Positions 1 to 6,921 of a stretch of DNA of 22,698 nucleotides are shown one piece after another (the first letter of the stretch is position 1; the number at the start of each line of letters is the position of its first letter). This DNA comes from CAKOSP01 sp964371745. Its GTDB lineage: Bacteria; Bacillota_I; Bacilli_A; RF39; UBA660. The translations under genes were made by a program, and so were the position numbers. The stretch is from assembly GCA_964371745.1 (NCBI GenBank), contig CAYJNS010000011.1, forward strand, positions 1-22,698, in the 5' to 3' direction. The notes under the pieces were generated by a model, which was not told the origin of the DNA, ran no database searches, and saw nothing but the letters and a program-made list of their open reading frames with translations.

Positions 1-1011
1 AGAAGTTTTAGTGAATGTTTTGAAATAGATGGAAATGGGAACTTTGGAGAATCGGTATTAATAACGGATTATATATTAAAATTAGTAGATGAAGAAATAG
101 AAAGTTTAGAAGTTCCAGTAGCAGCAACCTTTGATTTAAAAGAATTTCAAAGCGCCTTAGAATTCACTTTAATAAGCGAAGGATTTTTACATAATGATAC
201 ACTATATGATATTGCAATAATTTTAAAAGTAAGACTTAATGCTATTATCAATAGTAAGCTTAACAATTATTTCGTTAAAACTAATTATGAACTAAATTCT
301 TTTATTGAAGCATTACTAATTAAAAATGGTAAAAAGGCTCAAATAATTAATATAAATTTAGAAGAAATTGATGATCATATAGCAAAAGTAATAGTTAAAA
401 TATTTTCTCGTTTATTTTTTCAATATTCCAAATCATCACCTAATAGAGCATCGTTTCCTTTTCATTTATTTTTAGAAGAAGCACATAGATATGTTCAAAG
501 TGATAATGATACTTTCCTAATTGGATATAATATATTTGACCGAATAGCTAAAGAGGGTAGAAAATATGGAATACTTCTTAATATAATTACACAAAGACCT
601 GTAGAAATGAGTGAAACAGTAATTTCTCAGATATCTAACTTCTTAATTTTTAAAATGACTCATCCAAAAGACATTAAATATATTGAGGAAATGCTTCCGG
701 GAGTTTCTGGAGATATTATTGAAAAACAAAAAACACTTCAACCAGGTACATGTGTATCATTTGGTTCAGCTTTTAAAATACCAATGATTGTAAAATTGGA
801 AAAACCTAATCCAGAACCATATTCATCTAGTTGTGATGTAGTTAATACTTGGAAATCAAAAGTTACATTTAGTTCTGTTAATCAAGTAAATGAACCTATT
901 AATGTTCAATCAACCGGGAATATTATTAACCAAGAGGTAAATAATGAAGTTTCTGAAAGGCCAATTACTGGTGAAAATAAGTTTATTAATTTAAATGCAA
1001 GTCAAAATTAA
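1..1011 (+). CDS. HerA-type (DUF87) ATPase/translocase, 5' end missing
   Basis: The frame is open from base 1, so this is the C-terminal 336 residues of a longer protein whose Walker A lies before the window. Visible: a Walker B-like stretch HLFLEEAHRY at window residues 155-164 ending in paired acids E159-E160; RIAKEGRKYG (181-190) with candidate arginine finger and sensor residues; TQRP (197-200), followed by the region that in HerA/FtsK-like hexamers reports nucleotide state. The last ~70 residues are low-complexity, N/S/E-rich and probably disordered. HerA proteins are hexameric DNA pumps, often paired with NurA nuclease or, in defence islands, with SIR2-like or other nucleases; the partner would be upstream and is not visible. 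An internal ATG at 607 would remove the ATPase core and is not the start. The family call is firm; housekeeping or defence role is undetermined. Confidence 0.82.
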   Translation, partial: RSFSECFEIDGNGNFGESVLITDYILKLVDEEIESLEVPVAATFDLKEFQSALEFTLISEGFLHNDTLYDIAIILKVRLNAIINSKLNNYFVKTNYELNSFIEALLIKNGKKAQIININLEEIDDHIAKVIVKIFSRLFFQYSKSSPNRASFPFHLFLEEAHRYVQSDNDTFLIGYNIFDRIAKEGRKYGILLNIITQRPVEMSETVISQISNFLIFKMTHPKDIKYIEEMLPGVSGDIIEKQKTLQPGTCVSFGSAFKIPMIVKLEKPNPEPYSSSCDVVNTWKSKVTFSSVNQVNEPINVQSTGNIINQEVNNEVSERPITGENKFINLNASQN

Positions 1012-1025
1012 TTTGACTTTTTTTT
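999..1025 (+). terminator. Intrinsic terminator of the HerA-type gene
   Basis: Eight-base arms AAGTCAAA (999-1006) and TTTGACTT (1012-1019) enclose a five-base loop, followed by an uninterrupted T run to 1025. The stop codon lies inside the hairpin. The 3' arm also supplies the -35 box of the next promoter. Confidence 0.75.
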
Positions 1026-1040
1026 ATTATTTGATATAAT
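1013..1040 (+). promoter_or_regulatory. Sigma-A type promoter for the glucosaminidase-like/tdk pair
   Basis: TTGACT (1013-1018), 16-base spacer, TATAAT (1035-1040). Expected start near 1047, about 16 bases before the ATG at 1063, with GAAGGA as ribosome site between them. The -35 overlaps the preceding terminator stem. Confidence 0.65.
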
Positions 1041-1062
1041 TATATAGCGTGAAGGATAAAGA

Positions 1063-1941
1063 ATGAAAAAAAAATTATTAAAATATATATTTTTATATAC
1101 TCTAACGATTATTTTATTTATGTTTACTATTTTTTCAACTACTAGTTATTTAATATTACATAGCAAGAATGAAGCACTTATTCAAAATCTAGGAATTTAT
1201 AAATATTACGATGAACCTAAAATAAATTATAATGAATATAACCCGCAAAAAGATGTAGTAGATGTTTTAAATATAAAATTTAAACATAATGAAAAATTAG
1301 AAAATTATGTAAATGAAAATAAATATATTTTTGATTTTTATACCAATTCCTTTTTAATAGAGGAGAATTATTTAATTGAACTTTTTTATAAATTAAATAC
1401 AGATGATTATAATTTTAATGAAAAAAATGTATTTAAACTTGATACTGAATTTAACTCATTAGATGAGCAAATAGAGTATTATATAAATCATGAAAATACA
1501 ACATTAAAATTGGAAACTGATAGAATGCCTAATAATGATTCTAAGGAATATATAATAGCTTTAATTGATTATTTTAGCAAGTTTTTTCCAGATGTTGATA
1601 CAAATATTGCCAAAGCTATAGCAAATGTTGAATCTGGATATACACATGATGGTATGCTTTATGCAAATAATATCCACGGGGGACTTAGTAGTGGTAGTTT
1701 AATATATTTTGATACAATAGAGCATGGTGTTTATGAATTTTTGTCCTTACTTGATAGAGGTTATTTTAGCCAAGGGTTAAACACAGTTGAGTCTATCGGA
1801 TATAAATATAATCCTGTTATGGAAAATGGTGTTAAAAAAGCTAATCCTTCTTGGGTTATAAAAGTAAATAATATTTTACCTTCTTTTTCAAAAAATGATG
1901 TTTCATTAGAAGAAGTAATTAAATTAAAAGGAGCAAACTGA
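1063..1941 (+). CDS. Membrane-anchored glucosaminidase/lysozyme-like wall hydrolase
   Basis: A 292-residue protein with one N-terminal membrane segment (about 5-31, three lysines first, no clear cleavage site), so probably anchored with the rest outside the cell. Residues 35-155 form a variable N/E/Y-rich region without a recognised domain. Residues 160-272 resemble the lysozyme-like fold of glucosaminidases and lytic transglycosylases: AIANVESGY (185-193) places E190 as candidate catalytic acid, NNIHGGLS (202-209) corresponds to the NNxFG-like loop, then FDTIEHGVYEF (216-226) and a C-terminal NPSWVIKVN. Expected role is cleaving glycan strands during wall growth. The stop overlaps the next start as TGATG, so it is translationally coupled to thymidine kinase, a pairing with no obvious functional logic. 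The enzyme class is inferred from motifs only. Confidence 0.62.
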   Translation: MKKKLLKYIFLYTLTIILFMFTIFSTTSYLILHSKNEALIQNLGIYKYYDEPKINYNEYNPQKDVVDVLNIKFKHNEKLENYVNENKYIFDFYTNSFLIEENYLIELFYKLNTDDYNFNEKNVFKLDTEFNSLDEQIEYYINHENTTLKLETDRMPNNDSKEYIIALIDYFSKFFPDVDTNIAKAIANVESGYTHDGMLYANNIHGGLSSGSLIYFDTIEHGVYEFLSLLDRGYFSQGLNTVESIGYKYNPVMENGVKKANPSWVIKVNNILPSFSKNDVSLEEVIKLKGAN

Positions 1942-2576
1942 TGAATTTAGTATTTAAATATAGTGCTATGAATAGTGGCAAAACAATTAATATATTACAA
2001 ACTGCTCATAGCTATAAAGAAAGAAATTTAAAATGTATAATTATAAAATCAAAAAAAGATACTAAGGGTAATACAAAAATAGTTTCAAGGGTTGGTCTTG
2101 AAAAAGAAGTTGATATTTTATTAGGAGAAAATGAATCTCTTTTATGTGAAAAATATTATAAAATATACTATACTGCAAAAATAATATTAGTAGATGAAAT
2201 AGAACTTTTAAATGAAGAACAAATTGAAGAACTTTGGACTATAGCTCACTTAATTAAAGTGCCAATTATAACTTATGGTTTAAAAAGCAATTTTAGTGGC
2301 AATATATTTTCAAGTGGTATAGCTAAGCTTTTTGCAATAGCCGATGAGATTGAAGAAGTAGGTGCGGCTAGTTTATGTATTTGTGGTAAAAAAGCTACAC
2401 ACAACGCTCGTAAAGAAAATGATAAATTTACTGATACTGGAGAAATAGTAATAATTGATGGATCAAATGAAAACTTTGAATATGTTCCACTTTGTGGTGA
2501 TTGTTATTTAAAATACGTTAAAATAAAAGCTGAGGCTACCAATAAACTAACTAAACTTGTTGAAACTATAGCGTAA
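1941..2576 (+). CDS. tdk: Thymidine kinase, type II, enterobacterial-like subgroup
   Basis: Phosphorylates thymidine to dTMP with ATP in pyrimidine salvage. The 211 residues begin with a P-loop YSAMNSGKT (7-15), which matches the YSAMNAGKS form of E. coli Tdk rather than the GPMFSGKS form usual in Bacillus. VDEIELL (84-90) is the Walker B/catalytic region (E86 candidate base); YGLKSNFSG (112-120) matches the E. coli YGLRTDF segment and lies in the substrate region; CICGKKA (146-152) and PLCGDC (183-188) supply the structural zinc cysteines. The ATG overlaps the stop of the upstream gene and is preceded by AAAGGAG inside that gene. A strong hairpin terminator follows. Confidence 0.92.
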   Translation: MNLVFKYSAMNSGKTINILQTAHSYKERNLKCIIIKSKKDTKGNTKIVSRVGLEKEVDILLGENESLLCEKYYKIYYTAKIILVDEIELLNEEQIEELWTIAHLIKVPIITYGLKSNFSGNIFSSGIAKLFAIADEIEEVGAASLCICGKKATHNARKENDKFTDTGEIVIIDGSNENFEYVPLCGDCYLKYVKIKAEATNKLTKLVETIA

Positions 2577-2606
2577 AAAAACATATCAATTAAGATATGT
2601 TTTTTT
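2575..2606. terminator. Strong bidirectional-looking terminator after tdk
   Basis: Thirteen-base arms: an A7 run plus ACATATC (to 2587) and GATATG plus T7 (2594-2606), six-base loop. A-run on one side and T-run on the other make it usable from either strand, but only the plus-strand gene is adjacent. Confidence 0.85.
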
Positions 2607-2654
2607 ACTCACTTACTCTTTCATCATATCATATATTTTTAGTAAATTCAAGGC

Positions 2655-2683
2655 TTGTTTTTGCTATTTTACTATGATAAAAT
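2655..2683 (+). promoter_or_regulatory. Promoter of the putative 6S RNA
   Basis: TTGTTT (2655-2660), 17-base spacer, TAAAAT (2678-2683). This predicts a start near 2690, exactly where the closing stem of the RNA begins. An alternative -10, TATGAT (2673-2678), would have too short a spacer. Confidence 0.5.
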
Positions 2684-2689
2684 AAACTT

Positions 2690-2856
2690 ATCTAAAGGAA
2701 GGTACTCAATAAACCGACTATTATAGATAATTGGGGAATTAATTTATCAGTAGGTTAGAAGACTAATCCATTAAGTGCATTAGGATCCAAAGCTAGTAAT
2801 GTATTCTACCACCTCGCGAGAGCGGGCTTTATCTAGGGGCTTTTCTTTAGATTTTT
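2690..2856 (+). ncRNA. ssrS: Putative 6S RNA (regulator of RNA polymerase)
   Basis: A non-coding stretch of about 167 bases with clear long-range structure. ATCTAAAG (2690-2697) pairs perfectly with CTTTAGAT (2845-2852), followed by a T run that can end transcription. The helix continues inward through GAAGG with CTTTT (G-U pairs included), then TAAA and CCG with the CGG/TTTA of 2822-2831. The middle is largely unpaired on the 5' side, and the top can fold as GGTTAGAA (2753-2760) with TTCTACC (2804-2810). A closing stem, central bubble and apical arm in one long rod is the 6S design, which mimics an open promoter for the sigma-A holoenzyme. In B. subtilis the 6S gene bsrA lies in the aspS-yrvM(tcdA)-rarA neighbourhood, and here tcdA follows directly with rarA nearby. 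The identification rests on shape and neighbourhood, not on an alignment. Other structured leader RNAs remain possible. Confidence 0.6.
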
Positions 2857-2869
2857 ATATGAGGTAATT

Positions 2870-3532
2870 ATGTTTGAAAGAGAAGAATTATTAATTGGAA
2901 AAGATAAGCTAAATAAACTAAAAAAAATGTCGATTGCTGTTGTAGGTATCGGTGGAGTAGGTGGTTTTGCCCTAGAATCTTTAGTTCGAAGCGGGGTAGG
3001 AGTCATATCTATATTTGATTATGATACATTTGAAGAAAGTAATTTAAATAGACAAATAATATCTGATATACCATCAATAAATAAAAATAAAGTAGATGTA
3101 GCTAATATAAGATATACAAATATAAATAAAGAATTAAAGCTAAATATCTATAATGAATTTATTTCTAAAGATAATATAAAGTTACTTAGTAATCACGATT
3201 ATATAATTGATGCTTGTGATAGCATACGTACTAAAATAGAAATAATTAAGTTTGCTAATGAAAATAATATTAAACTAATATCATGTATGGGTATGGGTAA
3301 TAGAATAGATTCTAGTTTAGTTTACCAAACTAAACTTTCTAAGACTGAAAATGATCCCTTAGCTAAAAAAATTAGATATGAACTTAGAAAAGAAAATATT
3401 GATTTGAATATAGATGTTATAGCAAGTAAAGAGTTACCTATTAAAAGTGATATAGTTACATCTATGATTATGGTTCCAGCAGTTGCGGGTATATATCTTG
3501 CAAATTATGTAATAAATGATTATTTATTATGA
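2870..3532 (+). CDS. tcdA: tRNA threonylcarbamoyladenosine dehydratase (TcdA/YrvM, E1-like)
   Basis: An E1/ThiF-fold, ATP-using enzyme that cyclises t6A37 to ct6A in ANN-decoding tRNAs. The 220 residues open with FEREELLIGKDKL, typical of TcdA rather than ThiF or MoeB. VVGIGGVGG (24-32) is the nucleotide loop; DYDTFEESNLNRQ (50-62) holds the adenylation residues; DACDS follows at about 115. The C-terminus has the IMVPAVAGI helix of this family. E. coli TcdA is about 270 residues, so this is a compact version. The ATG has GAGG eight bases upstream. It starts only 14 bases after the end of the 6S-like RNA, so read-through from that promoter is the likely way it is transcribed. Confidence 0.88.
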   Translation: MFEREELLIGKDKLNKLKKMSIAVVGIGGVGGFALESLVRSGVGVISIFDYDTFEESNLNRQIISDIPSINKNKVDVANIRYTNINKELKLNIYNEFISKDNIKLLSNHDYIIDACDSIRTKIEIIKFANENNIKLISCMGMGNRIDSSLVYQTKLSKTENDPLAKKIRYELRKENIDLNIDVIASKELPIKSDIVTSMIMVPAVAGIYLANYVINDYLL

Positions 3533-3568
3533 TAAATATGATACAACACATTTGTTTTAGGGGGATAT

Positions 3569-3592
3569 ATGAAACCAATAGAAAAAGAATAA
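3569..3592 (+). CDS. Possible 7-residue mini-frame ending in a terminator stem
   Basis: An ATG preceded by AGGGGG at good spacing opens a frame of seven codons, MKPIEKE, whose last five codons and stop lie in the 5' arm of the terminator at 3577-3614. The ribosome site is stronger than those of several real genes here, but the frame is too short to judge and may be chance. If translated, ribosomes would cover the terminator arm. Confidence 0.2.
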   Translation: MKPIEKE

Positions 3593-3614
3593 TTTATTTT
3601 ATTCTTTTTCTATT
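3577..3614. terminator. Shared terminator between convergent tcdA and gpsA
   Basis: Sixteen-base perfect arms (3577-3592 and 3599-3614) with a six-base loop. The gpsA stop codon lies within the right arm. The arms are purine-rich on one side and T-rich on the other, without a long pure T run, so the call rests on arm length and position between convergent genes. Confidence 0.65.
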
Positions 3615-4573
3615 AAAAATTTAACTAATTTTTCAGGATTTTTACCATTATTTACTACATCATTTATGATGTTAATTAATGGTATTTTTATTTGATGTTT
3701 TTTTAGTAATGCTTTTATACTTAAAAGTGCATAAAAACCTTCAACTGTTGTGTTATTTAAATATTCCTCTGTTTTTTTAGAATCGTTATATTTACCAATA
3801 GTATAGCCAAAAGAGAAGTTTCTTGATTTAGTACTAGTACAAGTAAGAATTAAATCTCCAATACCTGCAAAAGATAGTATAGTAGATTTTTTACCACCTA
3901 AATAATAAATAGTATTTTTAATATCATGCATTGCTTCATTAATTAAAAATGCTGTAGTAGAGTTACTATAACCCATACCATTCAGTATACCTGATGCAAT
4001 TGCTATTATATTTTTAACAGAACCGCATATTTGTACTCCAATTAAATCTGTATTATATCTTAATTTAAGTTTGTTATTTGGTAAGGTATTTTTTATTAAT
4101 TCTCTTGTAACTGTTGACTTAGTAGCAAGAGCAAGAGCAACAGGTTCTTCATTTATAATATCTATAGCAAATGTAGGGCCAGATAAAACTGCTATTGTTT
4201 TAGTGTTTAATACATTTCTTGCTATATTGGATAAAAACTCTTTAGATGTATCATCTATTCCCTTAGTAGCAATACATATAGGAGTATTTTTTTTATAATA
4301 TTTTTTCATATCATTAACTATAAGTTTAAAAAACTGAGAAGCAACACCAACATAAATAATATCAGCATCTTTCATCACTTCTTTCAAATCATTAAGCACA
4401 TATATATTGCTTGCCATCTTAAAATCAATTATTGACTTTAATTTCTTATTTTTCTTATATTCATCAACTATACTTTCTTGATGTGTCCACATATATATAT
4501 CATTATTTTTTTTAGCAAGAGAGTAGGCTATTGCTAAAGAGTAAGCTCCAGTTCCGATAACTGCTATTTTCAT
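3599..4573 (-). CDS. gpsA: Glycerol-3-phosphate dehydrogenase [NAD(P)+], divergent
   Basis: Makes sn-glycerol-3-phosphate from dihydroxyacetone phosphate for phospholipid synthesis, in the cytosol. The 324 residues show the Rossmann loop GTGAYS (7-12), TKGID with K104, CGSVKNIIAIASG with K187 matching the catalytic lysine, and AGIGDLILTCTSTKSRN (236-252), the family signature. Two departures are visible: the loop ends in S where GxGxxG has G, and the usual ALITRGL-like segment reads AFLINEAM (208-215), without the expected arginine. The start ATG overlaps the rarA stop as ATGA, with AAAGGAG inside rarA, so the two are coupled on one transcript. Family assignment is secure; altered cofactor handling is possible. 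Confidence 0.9.
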   Translation of the reverse strand: MKIAVIGTGAYSLAIAYSLAKKNNDIYMWTHQESIVDEYKKNKKLKSIIDFKMASNIYVLNDLKEVMKDADIIYVGVASQFFKLIVNDMKKYYKKNTPICIATKGIDDTSKEFLSNIARNVLNTKTIAVLSGPTFAIDIINEEPVALALATKSTVTRELIKNTLPNNKLKLRYNTDLIGVQICGSVKNIIAIASGILNGMGYSNSTTAFLINEAMHDIKNTIYYLGGKKSTILSFAGIGDLILTCTSTKSRNFSFGYTIGKYNDSKKTEEYLNNTTVEGFYALLSIKALLKKHQIKIPLINIINDVVNNGKNPEKLVKFLIEKE

Positions 4574-5772
4574 AATTTTTCTCCTTTTCTATCTAAATGT
4601 ACTTTATATAAATTCATTTCTATTAAATTCTTCTTCGGAATATAATATTTTCTATTAATAAGTTTATCTGGTAAATAATCTTGTTTAACCCATGAAGTAG
4701 GGTAATCATGCGGATATAGATACGTTTTAGTGGCGTATCTAATATTTTCTCTTATACCACCAGTATTACCTAATTTAACATCATTAATAGCATTAGCAAT
4801 TGCTAAATAGGTACTATTACTTTTAGGTGAAATTGCCATTTCTAATACTATACCACCAATAATAATTCTAGCCTCTGGCATTCCAACCATTTCAGATAAT
4901 CTAATAGCGGCATCAAGTCTTGTTCCAATTGCTGGATTAGCAAGACCTATATCTTCATATGCTATAACAGCAAGTCTTCTATAAATAGAATCTAAATCTT
5001 CAAGTTCAAGTAACCTTGCTAAATAGTGAAGAGCAGCATTTTCATCAGATCCTCTTATGCTTTTTTGAAGTGCTGATAATAAATCATAATGATCAGTTTC
5101 ATTAGCGTCCCCATTAAGTACAGGTTTACTATTAATTGTTTTTACTAAATCTACAGTTACAATACCCTTAGTAGACGAGTGATATGCAACTTCAAGTAAG
5201 TTAAGAGCAAATCTTAAATCTCCATTTGCTAAATTAGCAATATGTTTAATAGTATCATCATCTATTTTTATTTTATTTAAATTTATACAAGCATTTTTTA
5301 ATCCTTTAATAATATCTTTTAAACTAAGATCATGAAGTTCAAAAATTTGTACACGACTACGTATAGCGGGATTTATTTTAAAATAAGGATTACTAGTAGT
5401 TAATCCAATAAGAATAATCTTACCAGACTCTATGTAAGGAAGCAGTATATCTTGTTTATCTTTATTCATACGATGTATTTCATCTATTACGAGTATTAAA
5501 TCACCACTCATCTTAGCTTCGTTTATAGCATACTGAAAATCATCTTTATTATTAATGGTAGCATTTAAAAACTTATAAGGCTTATCAAGTTCATTAACTA
5601 AAGCACTCGCAATACTGGTTTTACCAGTACCAGGTTTACCAAAAAGAATCATTGAAAATAATTTTTTATGCTTTATCAAATTAGTAAGTATTTTACCATT
5701 TCCAATTAAATGTGTTTGACCTATAATATCACTCAATTTAATAGGTCTTATTTTATTTGCTAATATTTCCAT
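4570..5772 (-). CDS. rarA: Replication-associated AAA+ ATPase RarA (MgsA)
   Basis: Clamp-loader-like ATPase that acts at stalled forks in recombination and replication restart. The 400 residues contain GKPGTGKT (45-52, Walker A), LILVIDEIHR (92-101, Walker B), TTSNP (sensor 1), and SRV following IR as the arginine-finger region. The C-terminal half, with RGSDENAALHYLARLLE and EDIGLANP, is the RarA-specific tetramerisation and lid part. Length is a little under the usual 420-450. The region before the ATG has GAGG at short spacing. It heads an operon with gpsA, an unusual partner; in B. subtilis rarA sits next to tcdA and near mnmA, and both are in this window. Confidence 0.93.
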   Translation of the reverse strand: MEILANKIRPIKLSDIIGQTHLIGNGKILTNLIKHKKLFSMILFGKPGTGKTSIASALVNELDKPYKFLNATINNKDDFQYAINEAKMSGDLILVIDEIHRMNKDKQDILLPYIESGKIILIGLTTSNPYFKINPAIRSRVQIFELHDLSLKDIIKGLKNACINLNKIKIDDDTIKHIANLANGDLRFALNLLEVAYHSSTKGIVTVDLVKTINSKPVLNGDANETDHYDLLSALQKSIRGSDENAALHYLARLLELEDLDSIYRRLAVIAYEDIGLANPAIGTRLDAAIRLSEMVGMPEARIIIGGIVLEMAISPKSNSTYLAIANAINDVKLGNTGGIRENIRYATKTYLYPHDYPTSWVKQDYLPDKLINRKYYIPKKNLIEMNLYKVHLDRKGEKL

Positions 5773-5789
5773 GTATACCTCTATATATA

Positions 5790-5798
5790 ATTATAGCA
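5790..5798 (-). promoter_or_regulatory. Extended -10 promoter for rarA-gpsA
   Basis: On the minus strand TGC-TATAAT (5798 to 5790) forms an extended -10. No good -35 is seen 17 bases upstream. Start expected near 5783, just before the GAGG site. A plus-strand TATAAT at 5817-5822 faces the other way for the recombinase gene. Confidence 0.5.
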
Positions 5799-5839
5799 TA
5801 AATCAAAAAAATATTATATAATTAATATGAGGTATCTTT

Positions 5840-6721
5840 ATGAAAAAAGAAAATTTTATACTAGATAAAAACATAGAAAAATATTTAGATCATTTAAAAT
5901 ATGAAAGAAAATTATCTATTAACACATATAATTCATATAAAGATAATTTGAAAAAATTTAATAAATATTTTAATAAAGATATAACTAGGCTTAATAATGA
6001 ATTAATAAAAAATTATTTATATAATTTAGAGATAAGTAATAAAACTAAGGCACATTACATTACTGTAATAAATTCTTTTTATAAGTTTTGTTTAGATGAA
6101 ACTATTATATTATCCAATCCATGTGATGGAATTAAATTGCCTAAAATAGAAAAAAAAATCCCTAATTATCTTTCAATAGATGAAGTAGATAAATTACTTA
6201 ATATAACTCTTAGATCACCAAATGATTATAGAAATAAAGCTATGCTTGAAGTATTATACGCAAGCGGGATGAGAATAAGTGAGCTTACAAGTATAAAACT
6301 ATCTCAAATAGATTTTAATGAGTGCATCATAAGAATAATGGGGAAAGGAAAAAAAGAAAGAATAGTACCACTTAATAACACTTCAATCATATATTTAAAA
6401 ATGTATTTAAATGAGTATCGTAATTTTTTACTTAAAACTAAAATAAGTGAATATGTATTTATAAATAACTTTGGAAGAGGTATATCTAGAGTTGGTTTTT
6501 TTAAGATAATTAAAAAACTTGCTAATGATGCAGGTATTACTAAAAATATTTCTCCTCATACATTAAGACATTCTTTTGCAACCCATCTTTTAAATAATGG
6601 AGCAGATCTTAGAGTTGTTCAAGAACTTTTAGGACACGAAAACTTGATAACTACAGAAATATACGCTCATCTTGGAGATAAAAAAAAGGAAGACGATTAT
6701 CAAAATCATCCTCATGCTTAA
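5840..6721 (+). CDS. xerD: Tyrosine recombinase of the XerC/XerD type
   Basis: Resolves chromosome dimers at dif, normally with a partner recombinase and FtsK. The 293 residues hold an N-terminal core-binding SAM-like domain (about 8-95) and a catalytic domain with all six residues: R145 in GMRISEL, K169 in the GKGKKER turn, H240 and R243 in HTLRH, H266 in LLGHENL, Y275 as nucleophile in TEIYAHL. Size and spacing match XerD (R148, K172, H244, R247, H270, Y279 in E. coli). The C-terminus runs on with a charged KKKEDDYQNHPHA tail. Whether it is XerC, XerD or a solitary recombinase cannot be decided from this window. It has its own promoter region (TATAAT 5817-5822, no clear -35) and a GAGGT ribosome site. 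Confidence 0.85.
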   Translation: MKKENFILDKNIEKYLDHLKYERKLSINTYNSYKDNLKKFNKYFNKDITRLNNELIKNYLYNLEISNKTKAHYITVINSFYKFCLDETIILSNPCDGIKLPKIEKKIPNYLSIDEVDKLLNITLRSPNDYRNKAMLEVLYASGMRISELTSIKLSQIDFNECIIRIMGKGKKERIVPLNNTSIIYLKMYLNEYRNFLLKTKISEYVFINNFGRGISRVGFFKIIKKLANDAGITKNISPHTLRHSFATHLLNNGADLRVVQELLGHENLITTEIYAHLGDKKKEDDYQNHPHA

Positions 6722-6723
6722 TT

Positions 6724-6843
6724 TTATTTACAATTATTACTGCAAGAATTTGAACATTTACTCATATTACTATTTGAGTTTTTAGAGTTCATATTTCTAG
6801 AAGAAGTTTTACAGTTTCTTGAGCTGTTACTTGTTTTTTTCAT
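6724..6843 (-). CDS. Small Ser/Asn-rich, cysteine-containing protein (39 residues)
   Basis: A short frame with an excellent ribosome site: AGGAGGTA (6858 to 6851) seven bases before the ATG, the best Shine-Dalgarno match in the window. It starts MKKTSNSSRNCK, is dominated by Ser, Asn and Lys, and has four cysteines at 11, 30, 34 and 38; the last three form CSNSCSNNCK at the end, suggesting a metal-binding or disulfide cluster. There is no membrane segment or signal peptide. It ends two bases after the convergent recombinase gene, so its boundaries fit the local packing. I do not recognise the family. A metallochaperone-like or zinc-storage role next to the ZIP transporter is only a guess from context. 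Confidence that it is a gene comes from the ribosome site. Confidence 0.6.
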   Translation of the reverse strand: MKKTSNSSRNCKTSSRNMNSKNSNSNMSKCSNSCSNNCK

Positions 6844-6921
6844 GTATAATTACCTCCTAATTATATTATGGTTTGAATAAATAATTTAATGTAAAATTAT
6901 ATTCTATTTAAGTGGTATTTT

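Noticed and set aside
1063..2576. TGA read as tryptophan (Mycoplasma code)
   Set aside because: TGA ends the glucosaminidase-like, rarA and dnaG genes exactly at overlapping starts, and tryptophans in arcD, sigA and others use TGG.
2690..2856. T-box or other amino-acid riboswitch reading of this RNA
   Set aside because: No AGGGTGGNACCGCG sequence on the coding strand; the resemblance of CTACCACCTCGCG is partial and in the wrong arrangement, and tcdA is not a T-box target.
4071..4298. Plus-strand 75-codon frame opposite gpsA
   Set aside because: Shadow of a well-conserved gpsA region without a start signal.
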